A DNA stretch of 64,000 nt from Clostridiaceae bacterium (GCA_012838795.1 DUOO01000026.1:1-64000), one strand, 5' to 3'. Numbered from the stretch's first letter, positions 44,749 to 54,501 are shown. Made by a program: numbers and translations. The notes: generated from the letters alone by a model not told the origin.

Positions 44749-46890
44749 TTATTTGTTACTTAGTTTCATACTCAATGCCAAACGCTGCCGTTCCGAATCA
44801 TAAGACTCCACTTCTACTTTTACGTTTTGGCCGACCGAGACAACTTTGAAAGGATCTTTTACATAATGATCAGCCATTTTAGAAACATGGACCAAACCGT
44901 CATGTTCTATACCTACATCAACAAATGCACCGAATGCCACGACATTGCGCACAACTCCGTCCAATATCATACCCGGTTTCAGATCAGAACCTTTAAGAAT
45001 ATCTGATTTCAAAATCGGCTGAGCCAGATTTTCTCTCGGATCACGATTCGGTTTGAGTAAACTTTCGGTTATTTCTCTTATGGTAAAAACGTCTAATGCA
45101 AATCGTTCACACATTTCGGTTTCATCTTGCTCTGATAATATTTGTCCCAATTCAGAAGATACCGGTAATTTGAAATAATCAGCCATTTTTTGTGTAACTT
45201 CATATGATTCAGGATGAACTGCAGTTCGATCTAAATATAATGCAGCATCAGTAATTCTCAAGAATCCTGCAGCCTGTTCAAAAGTTTTCGGTCCTAAATA
45301 TTTCACTTGTTTCAATTGTTCTCTTGAAGTAAAACCTGATAGTTCTTTTCTGGTTGCGACAATTTCAGCTGCAATACGCGGTGTCAAACCTGCAACATAA
45401 GACAAAACATGAGGCGATGCCGTATTCAAATCTACTCCAACCTGATTTACACAGTCTTCAACCACATCAGCTAAAGATTTTTCTAATTTTTTCTCATTCA
45501 GGTCATGTTGATATTGTCCTACCCCGATTGCTTTCGGCTCTATCTTGACCAATTCAGCCAAAGGATCTTGTACACGTCTGGCAATTGAGACAGCAGATCT
45601 GAGATTGACATCCATTTCCGGAAATTCTTCAGCTGCTACTTCAGATACTGAATAAACAGATGCGCCGGCTTCCGAAACAATCAGCCACTTCAATTTTAAC
45701 TTATTACGCTCAACAAATTCAGCAATCCATAATTCTGATTCCCTGGAAGCAGTGCCGTTACCTATTGCCACAAGGTCAATATGATGTTCTGACAACATTG
45801 CTAGTAATTGTTGTTCAGCTAACAAAGATTCTTGTTTTGATTCGAAAGGATAGATCGTATTTATCTCTACTACTCCGCCTCTTTTGTCAATCAGGGCTAA
45901 TTTACATCCGTGAGTATATCCGGGATCCCAGCCGAGAATATTACAATCTTTGATTGGAGGTTGCAATAATAAATTGCGCAAATTTTTTGCAAACATTTCA
46001 ATTGATTCATCTTCTGCAATTTCACTTTTCATTTTGAATAAATCATTGCGCAAAGAAGGATACAATAATCGTTTCCAACTGTCTTCGCACATTGCAAACA
46101 ATCTGGGATACAGTTCGGAATTTTCCGGTATATACCAACGACTTAACAGTAAAACGATATGTTCATCAGGACAAGTCAAACTTACTCTCAGGAAACCTTC
46201 ACGCTCACCTCTTTGAATCGCGAGCCACCGATGAGATTCCATCGTTTCAATTTTTTCCTGATAATCGTAATACATGCGGTAAACACTGTCCGAAGCGTTT
46301 CTTTGTTTCGTCTGAACAATTCCATGTTGCATTAACAATTTACGTAAACCTCTCCTGACATCAGGCTTATCTGATAAATCTTCCGCTAAAATATCCAAAC
46401 CGCCTTGAATTACCGATTCAATCGATTTAAGTTCCGAATAATCTGATCCGGCAAGGAATTCTTGCGCTTTCTCGAACAATCCTTGCTCCGTAGCATTGAC
46501 CGACAACATATAAGCAGCCAAAGGTTGTAAACCTTGTTCGATTGCTTTACTTGCTCTGGTTTGTCTTTTGATTTTATACGGGCGATAAAGATCTTCCACC
46601 GTAGCCAAATTAGAAGCAGAAACAATTTTTGTTTGAAGTTCCGGTGTCAATTTGCCTCTTTCGGTTATTAGACGCAAAACTTCATTTTTTCTTTCGTTTA
46701 ATTTAAGTAATCTTTGCCATTCATTTTCGAATTTACGTAAAGTCTGATCATCCAAATCTCCCGTCTCCTGTTTGCGATAGCGGGCAATAAACGGCACTGT
46801 ATTACCATCGGACAAAAGATTTATTATCTGTTCGGCATTTAACCGGGTTATCTTGAAAGTTTTGCTTAATTGAGAAATAATTTTTTGCAA
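44749..46890 (-). CDS. Tex family RNA-binding transcription accessory protein
   Basis: 713 residues with the full Tex layout: N-terminal helical domain with TVPFIARYRKQETGDLD, a YqgF-like RNase H fold near 320-440 (LGWDPGYTHGCKLALID), helix-hairpin-helix motifs near 490-560 (VGVDLNTASPHVLSYVAGL) and a C-terminal S1 RNA-binding domain (about 640-708). Tex binds nucleic acids and the transcription machinery. UUG start with GAGGT nine bases upstream. It leads murI in the same direction. Confidence 0.94.
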   Translation of the reverse strand: MQKIISQLSKTFKITRLNAEQIINLLSDGNTVPFIARYRKQETGDLDDQTLRKFENEWQRLLKLNERKNEVLRLITERGKLTPELQTKIVSASNLATVEDLYRPYKIKRQTRASKAIEQGLQPLAAYMLSVNATEQGLFEKAQEFLAGSDYSELKSIESVIQGGLDILAEDLSDKPDVRRGLRKLLMQHGIVQTKQRNASDSVYRMYYDYQEKIETMESHRWLAIQRGEREGFLRVSLTCPDEHIVLLLSRWYIPENSELYPRLFAMCEDSWKRLLYPSLRNDLFKMKSEIAEDESIEMFAKNLRNLLLQPPIKDCNILGWDPGYTHGCKLALIDKRGGVVEINTIYPFESKQESLLAEQQLLAMLSEHHIDLVAIGNGTASRESELWIAEFVERNKLKLKWLIVSEAGASVYSVSEVAAEEFPEMDVNLRSAVSIARRVQDPLAELVKIEPKAIGVGQYQHDLNEKKLEKSLADVVEDCVNQVGVDLNTASPHVLSYVAGLTPRIAAEIVATRKELSGFTSREQLKQVKYLGPKTFEQAAGFLRITDAALYLDRTAVHPESYEVTQKMADYFKLPVSSELGQILSEQDETEMCERFALDVFTIREITESLLKPNRDPRENLAQPILKSDILKGSDLKPGMILDGVVRNVVAFGAFVDVGIEHDGLVHVSKMADHYVKDPFKVVSVGQNVKVEVESYDSERQRLALSMKLSNK

Positions 46891-46987
46891 ATTAGTACCT
46901 CTAAAAATATATTCTAAAAATCACTTCACTTTTCTTTTTAATCAATATTGTTTAAATTTCTTTTGGATTCATTGATCTCTTGTCTGA

Positions 46988-47818
46988 TCATTTAGAAGAT
47001 CTGCATTTATCCTGGCCTTGATTGAGTTCGTCATATTTGAAAGTTTTTGTTTCCGTATCGCCATCTATTTCTATAAATACACGTGCAGTTTCTTTCAATA
47101 AATTAACAGTCGCTACTTTCCCTTGTCCCAAAGGTGTTTGAACAATTTGACCGATTTTAGGCATCCTCTTATATGCATCGACATAAGCATCATGTTCGTA
47201 TTGCAAGCAACATAAAAGTCTACCGCAAGCACCTGAAATTTTCGCCGGGTTCATTGCCAGATTTTGTTGTTTCGCCATTTTGATCGAAACCGGATAAAAA
47301 TCCTGTAAGAAGGAGCAACAACATAACTCATGCCCGCAAACACCAAGTCCGCCAATTAAACGAGCTTCGTCTCGAACACCGATTTGTCGCAGTTCAATCC
47401 GCAGGCAAAAAACACTAGCCAAATCTTTGACCAAATCACGAAAATCAATCCTTCCGTCAGCTGTAAAATAGAAAATAATACGTTGATTATCAAACATACA
47501 TTCAACATCTACCAAACGCATATTCAGTTCATGCTCTTGGATTTTTTCTTTGGCAATCTCAAAGGCTTCTGCTTCCAGTTTCAAATTCTCTGCAAAATGT
47601 TCCAGGTCTTCTTCTGTAGCTTTACGCATAACAGGCTTTAATTCATGCTCGAAATTACTGATATCTATATTGGAAATTTCTCCCGTGCAAAAACCCAAAT
47701 CAATTCCTTGCGAAGTCTGAACGATCACCGCATCATTTGTATGTAGTTCAATATCCTGCGGATCAAAATAATAAACTTTTCCACGACCGTGTAAACGGAT
47801 GCTAACCACATTTTTCAT
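46988..47818 (-). CDS. ricT: PSP1-domain protein RicT (YaaT)
   Basis: 276 residues. The conserved cysteine cluster GGLGVCGHELCCCSFL and CGRLLCCLQYEHDAY (about 155-210) marks the PSP1/YaaT family. In B. subtilis RicT joins RicA and RicF in a 4Fe-4S complex that steers mRNA maturation with RNase Y and Spo0F signalling. AAGGAT precedes the ATG. Last gene of the conserved tmk-darA-holB-ricT cluster; yaaR is missing. Confidence 0.93.
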   Translation of the reverse strand: MKNVVSIRLHGRGKVYYFDPQDIELHTNDAVIVQTSQGIDLGFCTGEISNIDISNFEHELKPVMRKATEEDLEHFAENLKLEAEAFEIAKEKIQEHELNMRLVDVECMFDNQRIIFYFTADGRIDFRDLVKDLASVFCLRIELRQIGVRDEARLIGGLGVCGHELCCCSFLQDFYPVSIKMAKQQNLAMNPAKISGACGRLLCCLQYEHDAYVDAYKRMPKIGQIVQTPLGQGKVATVNLLKETARVFIEIDGDTETKTFKYDELNQGQDKCRSSK

Positions 47819-47871
47819 CTATATAAATCCTTTCTTGACATTAAACATTGTATTAAAGTTTAAGCTATATT

Positions 47872-49002
47872 TTAATCTATATGCAAATTATTTCTTAACG
47901 TCAAGAATAACTGTCCGATCATACCTTCAAAACTTGCATTGACTTTGCTTGCCTGGCGTGCTTCTGTTATTGCATCAAAAGCATTTAACAGTTTTTCAAT
48001 ATAACCTTGCCCCGTTTCATTGAATTTGTCCAAATACGCTTGAGCCAATCTCAAAATTCGTGATCTTAAATCAGATTGTTTCACTTGATCAGAATTTTGG
48101 TCACGCATAAGAACCAATAAATCTCTGATCAGACCTTGCCATAAATCAAAAATTAAATCTGTATATTCTTTATTTTCTTTAAAATAATCTATTCCTGATG
48201 ACAAAAGCTCAGTTCTGTTTATTGTCGGAAACTTAAAGAAAAAATCATTTGCTTCCTGACGTATCTTTTTGAAATCTTCATCAACAGCTATTTGCAAAGC
48301 ATTACCCGGGTTACCGGCAGCATACTGAACAATAAAATCCAAATCATCAAAAATATCTTTTTGCTTCAAAATAGTTTTAATTTCAGAATCTTTATACCTT
48401 TGAAAATTAAAAACTGCAACTCTGGACAGAATAGTCGGCAATAAATTATCCTGCAAAGTTGTCATAAGTAAAAAGACTGCATATTCAGGAGGCTCTTCCA
48501 AAGATTTTAACAAAGCATTTTGTCCCTGTTCATTCAGATCATCCATATTGATCAGATATATTTTATAATTACCGATTTGCGGTCTGGTTTGAATATCTGC
48601 TACAACCTCATGTCTGATGCGATCGACCTTGATGATCCGTTCATCGCCACGATCAATCAGCTTAAAATCCGGATGAGTCCCTGCCAGAAAATAGCGGCAT
48701 GCAACACATTGAGAACAAGGCGGACGGCTTGTATAATCATGTGAACTCTCTTCATCCGGACAATGAAAAGCAACATTATCGGGGCCGGATAAACCTGTAT
48801 CACCCCGATTTGAATTTCGGCTCATCTGTAATTTATTATTTTGGCAGAGGATAGTTTGGGCAAAATTAAGAGCAAAAGACCTTTTACCCATCCCTGTATC
48901 ACCGACAAACAAAAAAGCATGCTGAACAGGACTCCCTGCATTCAAAGAATCCTGCAATCTCACTTTCAGATTAAATTGTCCTATTAAATTATCAGCAGAC
49001 AA
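47872..49002 (-). CDS. holB: DNA polymerase III delta-prime subunit
   Basis: About 376 residues. The clamp-loader core has P-loop-like FVGDTGMGKRSFALNF, a Cys zinc module (SQCVAC with further Cys upstream), and LLKSLEEPPEYAVFLL, as in HolB/DnaX. The start is uncertain. The frame is open to an ATG at 49038, but that overlaps darA by 35 bp. TTG at 49002, just after the darA stop and preceded by GAGAG, gives the usual N-terminus near IGQFNLK. It works with delta and tau in loading the sliding clamp. Confidence 0.9.
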   Translation of the reverse strand: MSADNLIGQFNLKVRLQDSLNAGSPVQHAFLFVGDTGMGKRSFALNFAQTILCQNNKLQMSRNSNRGDTGLSGPDNVAFHCPDEESSHDYTSRPPCSQCVACRYFLAGTHPDFKLIDRGDERIIKVDRIRHEVVADIQTRPQIGNYKIYLINMDDLNEQGQNALLKSLEEPPEYAVFLLMTTLQDNLLPTILSRVAVFNFQRYKDSEIKTILKQKDIFDDLDFIVQYAAGNPGNALQIAVDEDFKKIRQEANDFFFKFPTINRTELLSSGIDYFKENKEYTDLIFDLWQGLIRDLLVLMRDQNSDQVKQSDLRSRILRLAQAYLDKFNETGQGYIEKLLNAFDAITEARQASKVNASFEGMIGQLFLTLRNNLHID

Positions 49003-49003
49003 A

Positions 49004-49333
49004 TTACATTCTCTCGTAATAATCAACATCAAGCACAAATACCGTTGCGCCCCCGATGTTTACTTCAACAGGATATGGCAAATATGAATTTCCCATATCG
49101 GTCGGCGTCATTGTCGTATTAATTGTAGCCTTTCTGCTACAAGAATTTTTGCGTACTATATCCAAAGCCGCATCCAATTCAGGTTTATCGACTCCGATCA
49201 ATAAAGTCGTATTTCCGGATCGCAAAAAACCTCCTGTACTGCTCAGCTTAGTAACACGAAAATGTGCTTTGTTTAATTCCGATATTAAACGGGAAGTATC
49301 TTCATCATTCACAATAGCTAAAATCAATTTCAT
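49004..49333 (-). CDS. darA: Cyclic-di-AMP receptor DarA (PII-like, YaaQ)
   Basis: 109 residues. KLILAIVNDEDTSRLISELN, TKLSSTGGFLRSGNTTLL and the C-terminal VFVLDVDYYERM match the PII-like DarA/PstA family. The trimer binds cyclic di-AMP between subunits; its target is not known. GAGGTAGATAG precedes the ATG. Position between tmk and holB is conserved in Firmicutes. Confidence 0.94.
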   Translation of the reverse strand: MKLILAIVNDEDTSRLISELNKAHFRVTKLSSTGGFLRSGNTTLLIGVDKPELDAALDIVRKNSCSRKATINTTMTPTDMGNSYLPYPVEVNIGGATVFVLDVDYYERM

Positions 49334-49410
49334 CTATCTACCTCCAAGGCCAACCAAGCCATATTAACTCATTTCAAACTTTCATATCTTTTTATAAAAT
49401 TGAATTATCG

Positions 49411-50052
49411 TCACTTTACCAAATTGAGAATTTTATCAAATTGCAATTTCAAATCTTTGAAAATCTCTTCCGGGTCTCTTTCTGCATCAATTACTCTTAC
49501 ACGATCAGGATTCCGCTCAGCAATTTTTAAATATCCTGAGCGTGTTCTCTCCATAAAATTTTGACTTTCCAAATCAATACGATCCGACTTCTCAGTTCTA
49601 TCCTTCAACCTGCCAAGTGCAGTTTCGACAGAAACATCAAAATAAAAAGTCAAATCCGGAGACAAGCCTTGTATCGCAAAATCATTCAAGTTCTGAATAA
49701 AATTGACATTCATTTCACGGCCATAGCCCTGGTAAGCAGTAGTTGAATCAAAAAAACGATCTGAAATTACAATTGTTTTTTCAGCGAGAGCTGGTTTCAC
49801 TATTTGCTTTACTAATTGCGCTCTGGCTGCAGCAAATAAAAGAAGTTCCGTCTCAGCCGACATCTCTATGTTCTTACGGTCTAATAGTATTTTGCGAATT
49901 TGTTCACTAATTGAAGTTCCGCCCGGTTCTCTTATTAATAAGTACTTTAAACCCGCTTTCTCCAAATTAGCAGTCAAAAGCTCTAATTGCAGTGTTTTTC
50001 CGGAGCCGTCAATCCCTTCAAATGTTATAAATAATCCTCTGTTTAAGACCAT
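49411..50052 (-). CDS. tmk: Thymidylate kinase
   Basis: 213 residues. P-loop FEGIDGSGKTLQLELL, the DR(H/Y) region REPGGTSISEQIR, and SDRFFDSTTAYQG are complete, and the LID region has RLKDRTEKSDRID. It phosphorylates dTMP to dTDP. The ATG at 50052 is taken as start, with GAAGG upstream; a TTG codon precedes it in frame. First gene of the cluster running to ricT. Confidence 0.95.
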   Translation of the reverse strand: MVLNRGLFITFEGIDGSGKTLQLELLTANLEKAGLKYLLIREPGGTSISEQIRKILLDRKNIEMSAETELLLFAAARAQLVKQIVKPALAEKTIVISDRFFDSTTAYQGYGREMNVNFIQNLNDFAIQGLSPDLTFYFDVSVETALGRLKDRTEKSDRIDLESQNFMERTRSGYLKIAERNPDRVRVIDAERDPEEIFKDLKLQFDKILNLVK

Positions 50053-50190
50053 CAAATTAACCTTCTAATTTTAGTATATGATAACATATCCTCTGTTTTC
50101 TTGAAATAAGTTGTTGCTGCTCAGAATAACAAGCAGGTTTCTTCAATTTGTATTCAACATCAGAGTCAATTTTTTATTTTGTTAAAAATA

Positions 50191-51537
50191 CTACTTGTGA
50201 CTTGCAGCCCAGAGTTCATCAGCTTTGGGTGTCCAGCGGTCTGCATAAGGTTTACACTTAGCATATAAATCGTCAATATTTTCAGGAGACTGCATATCGG
50301 TGGAATGCGCACCGGAATCTTTTACCATATTGCAGAGACACTCCGGATTTTCCAGCATCGGACAAGGACGGAGCATATTCTCATTAAAAGGTTGACCTGC
50401 TTTATATGCCATAAACAAAGGACGTTTGTAGGTTTCTAAGAGTGTATGGCTTCTAATGTTGGAGTCAGCGTAGTGAATAAACGCACAGGGCTCAATATCA
50501 CCGTTAGCATTAATGTGCAGATAAGAATTACCACCTGCAATGCATCCGTTAACATATTCACCGTCATTTTGGAAATCAATGGTAAAAATCGGTTTGCTTT
50601 TTCTGTATTCTCTGATTTTATGGTACATAATTTCGCGTTGTTCAGGTAAAGGCAGCAGTTCGGGAACAGCGTCATTGCCAACCGGCATATAATGAAAGAA
50701 CCAGGCAAATTTTGCCCCTGATTCTACCAGCATATCAATATATTCCTCAGAACTTAGAGAATCTATATTCTTGGAGGTATAGCAACAGGATGCACCAAAT
50801 ATTAATTTCTTTTCTTTCAGAATGCGCATAGCATTCATAACCTTCTGATAGGTACCCTTGCCACGACGGTAATCCGTTGCTTCTTCAAAGCCTTCAATAC
50901 TGATAGCAGGAACAAAGTTCTTGACCCTCAACATTTCATCAGCAAACTTCTCATCAATCAACGTTCCATTGGTGAAAGCCAGGAACATACAGTCAGGATG
51001 TGCCTCACACAAACGGATAATATCGTCCTTGCGAACTAACGGCTCACCACCGGAGTAAATATACATATAGGTACCCATCTCGTTACCCTGACGGATAATA
51101 TCATCAAGAACTTCGTATTCCAAATTCAGCTTTTGACCGTAATCTGCTGCCCAACATCCGATACATTTAAGATTGCAGGCAGATGTAAGATCCATGAGAA
51201 TTGCCCATGGAATGTTGCAGTTATGTTCTTTTTTCCATTTTTGCTGTTTGGGAAAACCGATAAATGTAGCATTTATAACAAAATTCTCAAAAAAAACTTT
51301 GCGAACCCCAGGATCTATATCAGTCCAGAGACTTTTGATAAGTTGGTTCCAGTTGTTATCCGGATCATCTAAAACTGAGTGAAAAGGTTTAATCAAATGT
51401 GTAAGATTACCATCCTTGTCAAACTTTTCAGCCCATCCTAAGATTTTCGGAAAAGCCTTTGCCGGATCTTCGTCAAGGTATTTAAGAACTTGCTTTATTG
51501 CTAATGCTTGTATGTTTTCTTTAAATGTTCTGCTCAT
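50191..51537 (-). CDS. Radical SAM/SPASM-like enzyme
   Basis: 448 residues. DLTSACNLKCIGCWAADYG (about 116-134) contains the CxxxCxxC that binds the SAM [4Fe-4S] cluster. YSGGEPLVRKDDI and SIEGFEEATDYRRG follow as in the barrel. The C-terminal region carries CIAGG, DIEPCAF, CPML, CLCNM, enough Cys for auxiliary clusters. An N-terminal helical domain of about 110 residues precedes the barrel. AAGGAGA before the ATG. The divergent gene at 51813 is a relative without the cluster, followed by a patatin. The substrate is unknown; a membrane lipid or surface compound is inferred from the patatin neighbour. Confidence 0.9.
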   Translation of the reverse strand: MSRTFKENIQALAIKQVLKYLDEDPAKAFPKILGWAEKFDKDGNLTHLIKPFHSVLDDPDNNWNQLIKSLWTDIDPGVRKVFFENFVINATFIGFPKQQKWKKEHNCNIPWAILMDLTSACNLKCIGCWAADYGQKLNLEYEVLDDIIRQGNEMGTYMYIYSGGEPLVRKDDIIRLCEAHPDCMFLAFTNGTLIDEKFADEMLRVKNFVPAISIEGFEEATDYRRGKGTYQKVMNAMRILKEKKLIFGASCCYTSKNIDSLSSEEYIDMLVESGAKFAWFFHYMPVGNDAVPELLPLPEQREIMYHKIREYRKSKPIFTIDFQNDGEYVNGCIAGGNSYLHINANGDIEPCAFIHYADSNIRSHTLLETYKRPLFMAYKAGQPFNENMLRPCPMLENPECLCNMVKDSGAHSTDMQSPENIDDLYAKCKPYADRWTPKADELWAASHK

Positions 51538-51812
51538 TGTAAGTATCTCCTTTTTCTGTTTAGTGTTCTGTTAACTTGAAAATGATCCAAAAATCAGTTG
51601 ACAAATACAATTTTATTTAATCAGATTATAAAAAACGCACTCTGAAAGAGCATTAGACATAAAATAACAAAAGTCCTAAATTGTAACACAACTGATAATT
51701 TGTCACCTTTTACGACATTAAGAGAACTTTGTGCATTGTTGACAATAATTTCTTTTAATACTCTTTGGATAGGCAACAGAGGGTATATTTTATAAGGAGC
51801 GAATATACGTAA

Positions 51813-52841
51813 ATGAAAAACAGAATGCCTCGATTATTAGTTGAAACCATTGTTGAAAAGGCATTAAAAAGTATTAAACACAGTCCGGAACGCGGTATCA
51901 GAAACCTGATCGATTTTGCCCTGCAATTTTCGGATGGCAGATTTCAAAAGGATTTTTTTACAGTTGCTCAAACTATGCTCCGGAATGAGAATAGTGCTTA
52001 TTATAATCTGATAAGAGATGTCATAACATATGCGGACACAGAAAAACTCTACACGTTCGGTATCAACGTAGGATATAACAGTTGTACCGTTGGTGCAAAA
52101 CGTATTCGTGAAAACGAGAAAGCGCTGGGTTGCAATATTCCATGGACAATATGCGTTGAGATCGATTCACAACTGTTTAAAAAAAATCAGCAAAAATATG
52201 ATGATCTGATCTTCGAGGGTGAAAGTTTAGGTATTTACACATGGATGTTTTTTGTACCTGATCAGCCCGGCAAACTGTTTTCCCTTATAAAAAAACACCC
52301 TGACAGTGCTTTTTGTGTGTTTTGTGATCCGAAGGACATAACCCTTGGATTCCTTAAAGAAGCAACTATATTAAATAACCTGATGGTCGTTATTCGTTAC
52401 GACGAAAATATCACCGATGTTTGTGCTGAACTTCGTACAAATAAAATGCTTTACTCTATATGGTATGAGTATGGGCAGAAAAACACAGAAATTATCATAA
52501 ATGGTGATTTATTCAATAACGTTCAAGAGTTTTCACCTATTTTCTCCGTTCTGGTACCGGAAAAGAATTGTTTGAGAGAAGTACGCCAAGTAATATATTC
52601 GACAGTGAAGCAAACTCGCCTGGACCAATCATATAGTACAATCGCCTGGGATTTGCAAGGTGATAATTGTCTGGTCGACACGATTATTTCAGGGGATGCT
52701 TGTTTCGTATGTTTTAATAAAAAAGGCAATTTGTGTGATTGTGAAAAAACGTTTGAGAATGGACACCATAATCTATTTCGAAGCAGTATTACAGATATTC
52801 TATTGAATACTTGTACAAAAACTGAAGGTGAATTAATATAA
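51813..52841 (+). CDS. Radical-SAM paralogue without the iron-sulfur motif
   Basis: 342 residues. It aligns by eye with the radical SAM protein at 50191: both have an N-terminal helical domain, then a linker with NCNIPWAI (here GCNIPWTI), an EGESLGIYTW segment matching QGNEMGTYMY, and AHPDCMFLAF versus KHPDSAFCVF. Where the partner has SACNLKCIGCWAADYG this protein has SQLFKKNQQKYD, so the CxxxCxxC is gone, as is the GGEP motif. The C-terminus retains a few Cys (CFVCF, CDC). The frame is intact, which argues for a selected non-catalytic role such as a regulatory subunit. AAGGAG lies eleven bases upstream of the ATG. Confidence 0.8.
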   Translation: MKNRMPRLLVETIVEKALKSIKHSPERGIRNLIDFALQFSDGRFQKDFFTVAQTMLRNENSAYYNLIRDVITYADTEKLYTFGINVGYNSCTVGAKRIRENEKALGCNIPWTICVEIDSQLFKKNQQKYDDLIFEGESLGIYTWMFFVPDQPGKLFSLIKKHPDSAFCVFCDPKDITLGFLKEATILNNLMVVIRYDENITDVCAELRTNKMLYSIWYEYGQKNTEIIINGDLFNNVQEFSPIFSVLVPEKNCLREVRQVIYSTVKQTRLDQSYSTIAWDLQGDNCLVDTIISGDACFVCFNKKGNLCDCEKTFENGHHNLFRSSITDILLNTCTKTEGELI

Positions 52842-53698
52842 AAAGTGAAAAAATCGGCATCGTAGATGTGGGCGGCGGTTTCAGAGGAATTTATACAGCC
52901 GGAGTACTTGACTACTGCATAGATTACAATATTCATTTTGACCTTGGAATTGGTGTGTCTGCCGGAAGCGGCAATTTAATCACCTATATTGCCGGTCAGA
53001 GAGGAAGAAACTGTCAATTTTATACTGAATATATCTTGCGGGAAGAATATGCCGGCATGAATAATTTTCGTTCCAAAAAATCATTCCTTGATCTTGATTA
53101 CATTTACAGCACACTAAGTAATTCAGATGGAGAAAATCCATTGGATTATCCGGCTGTTGTTGCTAATCCCATGGAATTTATCGTTGTAGCCACAGAAGCG
53201 GAAACCGGCAGAGTAAAATATTTTGATAAAAGTGATTTGCATCAGGATGATTACAGTATTCTGAAAGCATCATGTGCTATGCCTTATGTATGTCAGCCTT
53301 ATGCCGTAGAAGACAAACTTTATTACGATGGTGCTCTTGCTGATTCCATTCCGATTCAAAAAGCATTTTTGCTCGGTTGCGACAGAGTTGTACTCCTTCT
53401 CACATTACCTGAAAATACGATAATGACATCTGATCAAGATAAGAAAATAGCAAAGCATATTAGAAAAAAATATCCGCTGATAGCCGAAAGACTGGAGCAT
53501 CAAGCGGAAAATTATAATAAAGGTGTGATGTTAGCTCAAAATCTTGCTGCATGTGGAATGTTGTTGATCGTATCGCCTGATGATACCTGCGGTGTCAGCA
53601 CATTAAGCCGAAATACGGATGCTCTCCGTCAACTATATCAAAAAGGCTATCAAGATGGCATAAAGATCACCAATTTTTTAAAAGAAAGTAATTGTTAA
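52838..53698 (+). CDS. Patatin-like phospholipase, start codon unusual
   Basis: About 286 residues. DVGGGFRGIYTAGVL is the oxyanion glycine loop, GVSAGSGN holds the nucleophile Ser, and YYDGALADSIPI the catalytic Asp, as in the YjjU/RssA subgroup. The first GTG in frame (52868) would cut off the first beta strand KSEKIGIVDV. The frame is open back to a TGA at 52829 with no ATG, GTG or TTG. GAAGGTGA lies seven bases before an ATA codon at 52838, which I take as the likeliest start; ATT at 52832 is another choice. The gene overlaps the stop of the radical-SAM paralogue, so translational coupling may drive initiation. Confidence 0.82.
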   Translation: MKSEKIGIVDVGGGFRGIYTAGVLDYCIDYNIHFDLGIGVSAGSGNLITYIAGQRGRNCQFYTEYILREEYAGMNNFRSKKSFLDLDYIYSTLSNSDGENPLDYPAVVANPMEFIVVATEAETGRVKYFDKSDLHQDDYSILKASCAMPYVCQPYAVEDKLYYDGALADSIPIQKAFLLGCDRVVLLLTLPENTIMTSDQDKKIAKHIRKKYPLIAERLEHQAENYNKGVMLAQNLAACGMLLIVSPDDTCGVSTLSRNTDALRQLYQKGYQDGIKITNFLKESNC

Positions 53699-53733
53699 TT
53701 ACTCAGAATAATTACCCTGAGAATTTCAATCAA

Positions 53734-54294
53734 TTATTCTTCCCTATTTAATTCATTGTGTAATGCCTCAGCTCCTTGCTGAACAATGTGCATCAATTTG
53801 TTCAAAAAATCATCCGGTGACATACAATTTTTATCTAACAGCCAACGCTCTATTGTTGCCACCGCTGCATCAGTAAAAAAATTCAATGTAAACTCATCTT
53901 CGCTGTCACCGAATAAATACTCAATTCGCAGCTTCATAATAGGCATTACATATGCTCGGAAATGTTCAGGAAAAGAGTTTTGTCCTTCCGTTTGCAACGC
54001 CTTGCGATAGAAATCTCTGTTTTCATAAAAATAATTGCATATATTTTGAACTGCATCTACATGCTCATTGAGTTCTTCAGCTTGTGAAAGATCTTTAGCA
54101 AATGAAATAAATTCGGTATCAAAAATCCAGTTTAACAGATCATATTTATCCTTAAAATGATAATAGAAACTCTTTCGATTCATATCACATCGATTACAAA
54201 TATCTGCTATACGGATTTTATCGAAAGGAATTTCTTCCATGAGTTCTTTCAATGCATTTGAAAGCGCTTGTTTTGTTATATTGGAATTTGCCAC
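53734..54294 (-). CDS. TetR-family regulator (DhaS-like C-terminal domain)
   Basis: 186 residues. The N-terminal helix-turn-helix runs about 20-45 (FDKIRIADICNRCDMNRKSFYYHF), the usual TetR pattern. The C-terminal part resembles the TetR_C_8/DhaS-type ligand domain with DKYDLLNWIFDTEF. GTG start; a run of nine G lies directly before the ribosome-binding AG. It converges on the patatin gene and probably controls that three-gene group or its own transcription. DhaS relatives activate dha operons, but the dhaKLM genes here are 50 kb away. Confidence 0.88.
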   Translation of the reverse strand: MANSNITKQALSNALKELMEEIPFDKIRIADICNRCDMNRKSFYYHFKDKYDLLNWIFDTEFISFAKDLSQAEELNEHVDAVQNICNYFYENRDFYRKALQTEGQNSFPEHFRAYVMPIMKLRIEYLFGDSEDEFTLNFFTDAAVATIERWLLDKNCMSPDDFLNKLMHIVQQGAEALHNELNREE

Positions 54295-54299
54295 AAGCT

Positions 54300-54308
54300 C
54301 CCCCCCCC
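54300..54308 (-). repeat. G9 homopolymer beside the tetR ribosome site
   Basis: Nine consecutive C on the plus strand (G on the coding strand), five bases before the GTG start. The ribosome-binding GGGAG is formed by the end of the run. Such tracts are rare in AT-rich DNA and slip easily. Length changes would alter promoter-to-start spacing. Confidence 0.8.
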
Positions 54309-54501
54309 TTACAACTCATCTGCCGGCAATCAGTGAGTGTAACGGCTTGTCATAGGATATTGCCGTAAGTTTTCTGCCATACTTGAGAAACTGTCTTTAT
54401 TCTAACATTTGTATGCAAAAAATTCTATAAATAATGACTTTTCAGGATTCTTACACTACGACCTTATCACTTGGCTATGCTGATAATTAGATATATAATT
54501 T

